Below are positions 9,901-10,394 of a stretch of DNA of 10,394 bases, piece by piece. The stretch lies in the NCBI GenBank assembly GCA_013817115.1, contig JACDDG010000050.1, positions 1 to 10,394 on the forward strand. Direction: 5' to 3'. A program made the translations under genes and the position numbers. How positions within the stretch are numbered: the stretch's first letter is position 1; the number at the start of each line of letters is the position of its first letter. The stretch comes from Parachlamydiaceae bacterium (GTDB taxonomy: Bacteria > Chlamydiota > Chlamydiia > Chlamydiales > Parachlamydiaceae). The notes under the pieces are model-generated. The model saw nothing but the letters and a program-made list of their open reading frames with translations, was not told the origin of the DNA and searched no databases.

Positions 9901-10394
9901 GCGTGCTATGGACCTCAAGGAAAACCTTAATGCTTGCAAAAAAGATTTTCAAGCTCTGCAACTAATTTTCATTGAGGAGGCAAACAGGGCAATTCAACAT
10001 CCTAAAGAAAAGAATGAAGCGCTTCTTTGGGGCTATATGAAGCTGCTCGGGTTTATACGCAAAAACGTACGAGCTAATATTGACGAAGCTCACCTACTGC
10101 TGCGCTACAATGAAGAACTTAATCATCCAACCGGATCAAAAAAGAAAGTCAAGCAGAGTTACGTTAATGTGATATCCGAGTGTATGCGTCTGTTGGTAGC
10201 AATTCCAGAAATTAAAGAAAAAATCGCTATTGAAGAAAATGATCAAACGTTGTTTAGCACAGAAGAATACCACACTACCATCAAACCACTTTTAGCCAAA
10301 AAGCTTGTTCACTTTCGCCCCTTTGCTATTCTGCCAGAACAACGAAAGCTATTCATCGAATATCTTTGTGGAAATCTTACCGAAACGCCAGATT
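926..10394 (+). CDS. Giant DUF3638-like protein with SF2 helicase-type ATPase motifs, 3' end outside window
   Basis: The frame is open for 3156 codons from ATG 926 to the right edge with no stop. An in-frame TAG at 887-889 closes it upstream, no other ATG lies between, and AAGG at 916-919 sits 6 bases before this ATG, so the start is well supported. There is no signal peptide; the N-terminus (MNNIDNFNKIASIL) is polar. Order of parts: a helical, lysine-rich region to about residue 460; a block with WLEV and YRAWPKWD (470-598); a hydrophobic patch (787-831); a long helical region; a beta-rich section (1697-1926); a helical pair (1985-2033); coiled-coil-prone stretches (2333-2405, 2702-2749); then FEYGSG, DRQVNQLQ, a P-loop (MGSGKT, 2917-2922) and IDEAH (D3053). 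The pattern of FEY, RxxQ and P-loop is that of DUF3638-type P-loop proteins, recalled rather than searched. An ATP-driven cytoplasmic or host-directed role is inferred; the substrate is unknown. Confidence 0.9.
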   Translation, partial: MNNIDNFNKIASILKTQHCESLDRKIMHDYTPRLWGETFVNRSSFEGRIICFIRGSMSIDNSQKKWKHIFRNMFIPETNSLINSFSEKEKNEIFKLKYTYLKKNKNLKDNFKKSFSPSNPQKNANIGENSIPLHWSKDAAQLKLISLLATWSSKHTSSDTQIVEALFGLNNHEDIYNPIFLEKFTSHVNRALSNQLSNDLLVCPLVCNLINHAIWTEQKFQTVIESGHSQSFSDANLELKKLSSKTADSIKKLKLQDKTLIFGGILARAPKINLFESSHDSVYQNLQNLLNEEPNNNKIVKFLEEILQQIQPSFENREPIIPKEVATKISKILEDGFLSFIFPNLNKSLINSEQNFSQKILLAIPELVRHGTNATLSFAEKKIIEGTTEKFSKTISKELCLEIVKKASEGNLKQLLKDKIGPSVKEHLSEMRTILISSLNSLGEILPTAATELISALNYGELGSPESPLWLEVSCQQNGKYSLSVYATGHAAAFQGAVPLMYQDLTINQLDTDFFMRFFTYRAWPKWDAKIQYSLKDIHQELFASLNTKPSSTEGQLQNLSNEIQKTSGAWGLCKALICSHHTFKSTKDREYFFYNWKKNALIDTWMQLQSSPNFKNNLNQHKSLQTASENLAEEAVTLFDQGVIDINEYKSIFATTWEINETFNGANLAKPSRKKTSVIPPEIVDKLQGFFGHIPAKNSFLARKLIIDILGTKVEPVLDEIFEDFHAASPIPTASSPISQKLAPPTKETRFETFKRLGRKFTNIFLDATIGINLNDLSAPTAYTYLKTAFTVARITYSIFFTPHALAVNLQWAIVTIAGKALVALVETCFPAQVSFVRGKLNHVYKQLEEWRLRLIAYATARLLLNDKQRKDFTDLITSWQSLLSNEGKLSFELPEPSLPPLKTHSFKKFTPEISVPADDINIYPHKFISVEPPPNITTENCLQFINYSLAQAAELVPDKKELFDYFGKAQQNISSNSEKKIFNTVAAATYCNDQIKALPVPLPDNQQDCWSQVNDPHLHLEQMCSLTLKLYSYTQNAKINNELQNQIIISLYKAYAIIDKLARRCPEADLEGYKVNPWALALLKKNAFFRIVDSEVQKQFAQVCAYFGIDFRKDYSDAEIADLSYNSLFYENDSNSFYSESSDNAAYSLKTLQEKIGLNSRTAQALSPAERRYYTGLLLKPEIQQKLEELGIAQNASFASKLGMLYADGNCSPDGNKASSLKILPRSFSLLRLTNFLANNFVESIEFDSATQKTLRNQTSIKDIDSFSPATYIEEDSSLRTNLSYWTSGKLFEWTTGRLFEKQSTYLPFRYLPGCHTTVKKLKIGNATKRDKLAPVENTDIFSLNLLNNRSKHFIHRLYDAKSPDSDQNTFCQIITNYLHQRNREQNEIINNTSGFNNQRQTEETWLFSKPNDLKGTNMLENLSKNERAAIEMIWSDEADQAVRTLAFFSQRIEELYTTEFFMLFEILLLRSDVLEQQLKTDPMFAKILGNFFKIALAHYAAEKYRDRALNFIEIGIYALSKARTFNPCADKYFPNFPEALLKISISVNESAISGKMLRLMHAFYSFVDPSMVSLEDKKRACHHFCQITARARSHHKGVSSSLAMGNFKWILTIAKTLNENPEIRNEVLNALAKELNILPNGKEVSWNGEYPHFSSGLMSLGIDLQNGLSYTQEREDLKDQIITELKKVYGNSQFEVYFRNGQYHVKTEKPFIGNTDDLLIITIEQTVIDGKHQLQFRKIHKNIIYRWVEFSTQPPYTATDNSKTKSLWLEEKQTGKIRQLLTLHNGVFENIQSVEKQAKGAYTFLTPEAVLDKTNGVKVDLTRNAYGLGLLAWFQPLSAIQAFRSILPPYNLNRIEFSNLDLIFTMENIGSEKRGMCSRQIPGFYIAEEQRPAEKKPVLNNFASYLLLENQQKQNKIILSSDNLKTALASWLLKKAGNVSSSRFLDKSLAPLVDTFLPTKEKTHSYFVYGIDEAGRLTSEDPTAFLHLLLYCLAQEELTDACHYLTLFEGCGKRMKYAAEISALIQSIEIAAMLFNDPSLGRIALRLCAIKEENRLIQNVSQKGNEGSSEKFITWLSLQVNMHRYLDKRNTLPHLPIDEYQELFILYAMARKGKEFALDFKNNQSAEFATLFETIGADYLAENFLMLPEMASRYTHLKNKYSMDGDIKPSFSTIVSEIVKENLINIQNLTHSPKTTDGSITTEIQSGLKEHAIQKLINLLPINSKKLLKSVFQKYSLSLTLKYLFTDFRETNAKTFSNFVSDYGLAFNKKTTTDQIGCDNFADQAKEFKNKLRKDCNSKRLHDTIYAESEFLLLVSNSKLRRFFPDPEIIKSILEQYQSNLEELERIRGKTDLNNISLSGINGDLQAFEQKKSHLQRQFEQLMHSGRYNALAEELSSKWEELPIHFSELSFDKLSSHFFTYYQLAIGIPPIKYCVGTDKHDKFLSKASAFKKSLRLVHGKDAGEKQLLEILQRASSPNFISVFPNPHDFEVNIQELIANLENNVPTEQNNPVGDKVHSEKNSFISSLQKACLTEKALTSFKDYVFSYAKNQAQSLLVTNGISCASALAGLAIPAPIKFALKFGPLAYKGYQAYDAITKKYNLIEKKRALASAERQALVEKNNQAEVPLTSVYLKQLSSDDAKFALPCQHLLNKHFKKPSADLIPIEPILPFDCPSDNPIVKKAFERLNESLVDFYARPQAEKLSEELNSLENFYQLNCELEHLRNQLQSILEKNKRKLLLIGKRKPTLETRPDDVVITSRIKESSFKKAQTNFSLEIDATFSRLVKAFVDDSNTELMRLASIDNSQLPQLKLKLYRYLLRATRLQHIERALAIQKKINPNIFDDPENKIRIRQLSFELGRKRAYPFSDALPSRLMRGYLAFEYGSGMMLWDRQVNQLQNMLLGNHSRALLELIMGSGKTVFGTPMISFFGSNGKQVIANFFPEALASENIKDLSKRSHNFFGQTANAFKISRGQPLTEENLWGLQSLLMRAMDLKENLNACKKDFQALQLIFIEEANRAIQHPKEKNEALLWGYMKLLGFIRKNVRANIDEAHLLLRYNEELNHPTGSKKKVKQSYVNVISECMRLLVAIPEIKEKIAIEENDQTLFSTEEYHTTIKPLLAKKLVHFRPFAILPEQRKLFIEYLCGNLTETPD
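2333..2719 (+). other. Conserved-looking N-terminal block of the giant protein (WLEV ... YRAWPKWD)
   Basis: Residues 470-598. It opens with short beta strands (PLWLEVSCQQNGKYSLSVYA), followed by FFMRFFTYRAWPKWDAKIQY with W524, P525 and W527, then helical sequence. The density of Trp and Tyr and the predicted alternation of strands and helix set it apart from the low-complexity helical sequence on either side. It resembles a segment I associate with large chlamydial proteins that carry the same C-terminal ATPase. No function is assigned. Confidence 0.45.
3284..3418 (+). other. Hydrophobic segment in the giant protein
   Basis: Residues 787-831 run from YLKTAFTVARITYSIFF to WAIVTIAGKALVALVETCF with only K788, R795, K821 and E828 charged. 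Two stretches of about 17-20 residues, split by PHALAVNLQ, could form a membrane hairpin. They could equally be buried helices of a soluble domain. A helical Arg/Lys-rich stretch follows directly (RGKLNHVYKQLEEWRLRL). Confidence 0.4.
4787..4834 (+). repeat. Tandem 24-base duplication inside the giant gene (8-residue repeat)
   Basis: Unit 1 (4787-4810) encodes WTSGKLFE and unit 2 (4811-4834) encodes WTTGRLFE, residues 1288-1303. The peptides differ at two conservative positions. The DNA units differ at several sites, including silent third positions (GAA/GAG, TTG/TTA). The duplication is therefore not recent, or the two units are kept similar by selection. Confidence 0.75.
6014..6703 (+). other. 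Beta-rich middle section of the giant protein
   Basis: Residues 1697-1926 read as repeated short strands: FEVYFRNGQYHV, LLIITIEQTVIDGKHQLQF, IIYRWVEFS, SLWLEEKQTGKIRQLL, IEFSNLDLIFTMEN, GFYIAEEQ and YLLLENQQKQNKIIL. This contrasts with the almost entirely helical sequence before and after, and suggests a separate all-beta domain. By memory the LxFT...GFYIAE...YLLLEN series recurs in related large chlamydial proteins. The fold and ligand are unknown. Confidence 0.45.
6878..7024 (+). other. Helical-pair (TPR-like) segment of the giant protein
   Basis: Residues 1985-2033: PTAFLHLLLYCLAQEELTDA then CHYLTLFEGCG and a further helix. The spacing of Leu, Tyr, Ala and the turn are like one helix pair of an alpha-solenoid such as a TPR. 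Only one unit is evident, so a true repeat domain is not shown. Confidence 0.3.
7922..8140 (+). other. Coiled-coil-prone stretch 1 of the giant protein
   Basis: Residues 2333-2405 contain two charged amphipathic helices (LEQYQSNLEELERIRG and LQAFEQKKSHLQRQFEQL) with Leu/Ile/Phe at roughly heptad spacing, separated by a polar loop. This fits an intramolecular coiled coil or helical bundle. It is read by eye, without a coiled-coil score. Confidence 0.35.
9029..9172 (+). other. Coiled-coil-prone stretch 2 of the giant protein
   Basis: Residues 2702-2749 (AEKLSEELNSLENFYQL, then LEHLRNQLQSILEKNKRKL) carry Leu at frequent a/d-like positions and many Glu/Lys/Gln. It ends in a basic run (KRKLLLIGKRK) about 135 residues before FEYGSG of the ATPase, so it may act as a linker or oligomerisation helix. 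That role is inferred. Confidence 0.4.
9575..10394 (+). other. SF2 helicase-like ATPase lobe 1 of the giant protein (motifs I and II), cut by window edge
   Basis: Residues 2884 to the end of the giant protein. FEYGSG (2884-2889) is followed by WDRQVNQLQ, a segment placed like the motif upstream of the P-loop in helicases. The P-loop is LELIMGSGKT, with K2921 and T2922 as expected nucleotide and magnesium ligands. ANIDEAHLLL gives a Walker B/DEAH box at D3053-H3056, about 130 residues further on, a normal spacing for SF2 lobe 1. LIFIEEAN (E3017, E3018) is a second acidic motif between them, but lacks the Asp of a classic Walker B. The arginine-finger motifs of lobe 2 would lie downstream and cannot be assessed. 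Confidence 0.75.

Overview
The window is about 36% G+C by eye and has two parts: a repeat-rich intergenic region (1-925) and the start and body of one giant protein-coding gene (926 to the right edge, no stop reached). Low G+C, a very long single-gene reading frame and intergenic inverted repeats fit an amoeba-associated member of the Chlamydiota (Parachlamydia/Protochlamydia/Neochlamydia type). This assignment is an inference from the style of the sequence and from remembered similarity of the giant protein to chlamydial proteins. No marker gene is present to prove it.

Positions 1-702 hold several copies of related inverted repeats and no credible gene. One 56-base arm occurs at 1-56 (call it left), in reverse complement at 545-600, and again in the first orientation at 645-702. 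A second pair, 385-433 and 496-544, differs at only three of 49 positions. On the right side the two arm types are directly adjacent (544|545). On the left side they are separated by 328 bases (57-384). The simplest reading is a palindromic, MITE-like element whose left arm was split by an insertion. A separate long near-palindrome (545-702) has a perfect 16-base core stem.

Positions 703-925 are the AT-rich leader of the giant gene, with one weak sigma70-like promoter candidate and a good ribosome binding site (AAGG, 916-919).

From 926 the reading frame is open for 3156 complete codons. The protein is mostly helical and soluble. It has a conserved-looking N-terminal block, one hydrophobic patch, a beta-rich middle section, coiled-coil stretches, and near the right edge a P-loop (MGSGKT) followed about 130 residues later by an IDEAH box. 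These are motifs I and II of a superfamily 2 helicase-like ATPase. The layout resembles the giant DUF3638-type proteins, in which a very long N-terminal part precedes the ATPase. The second ATPase lobe and the C-terminus lie outside the window. No RNA gene or CRISPR array was seen.
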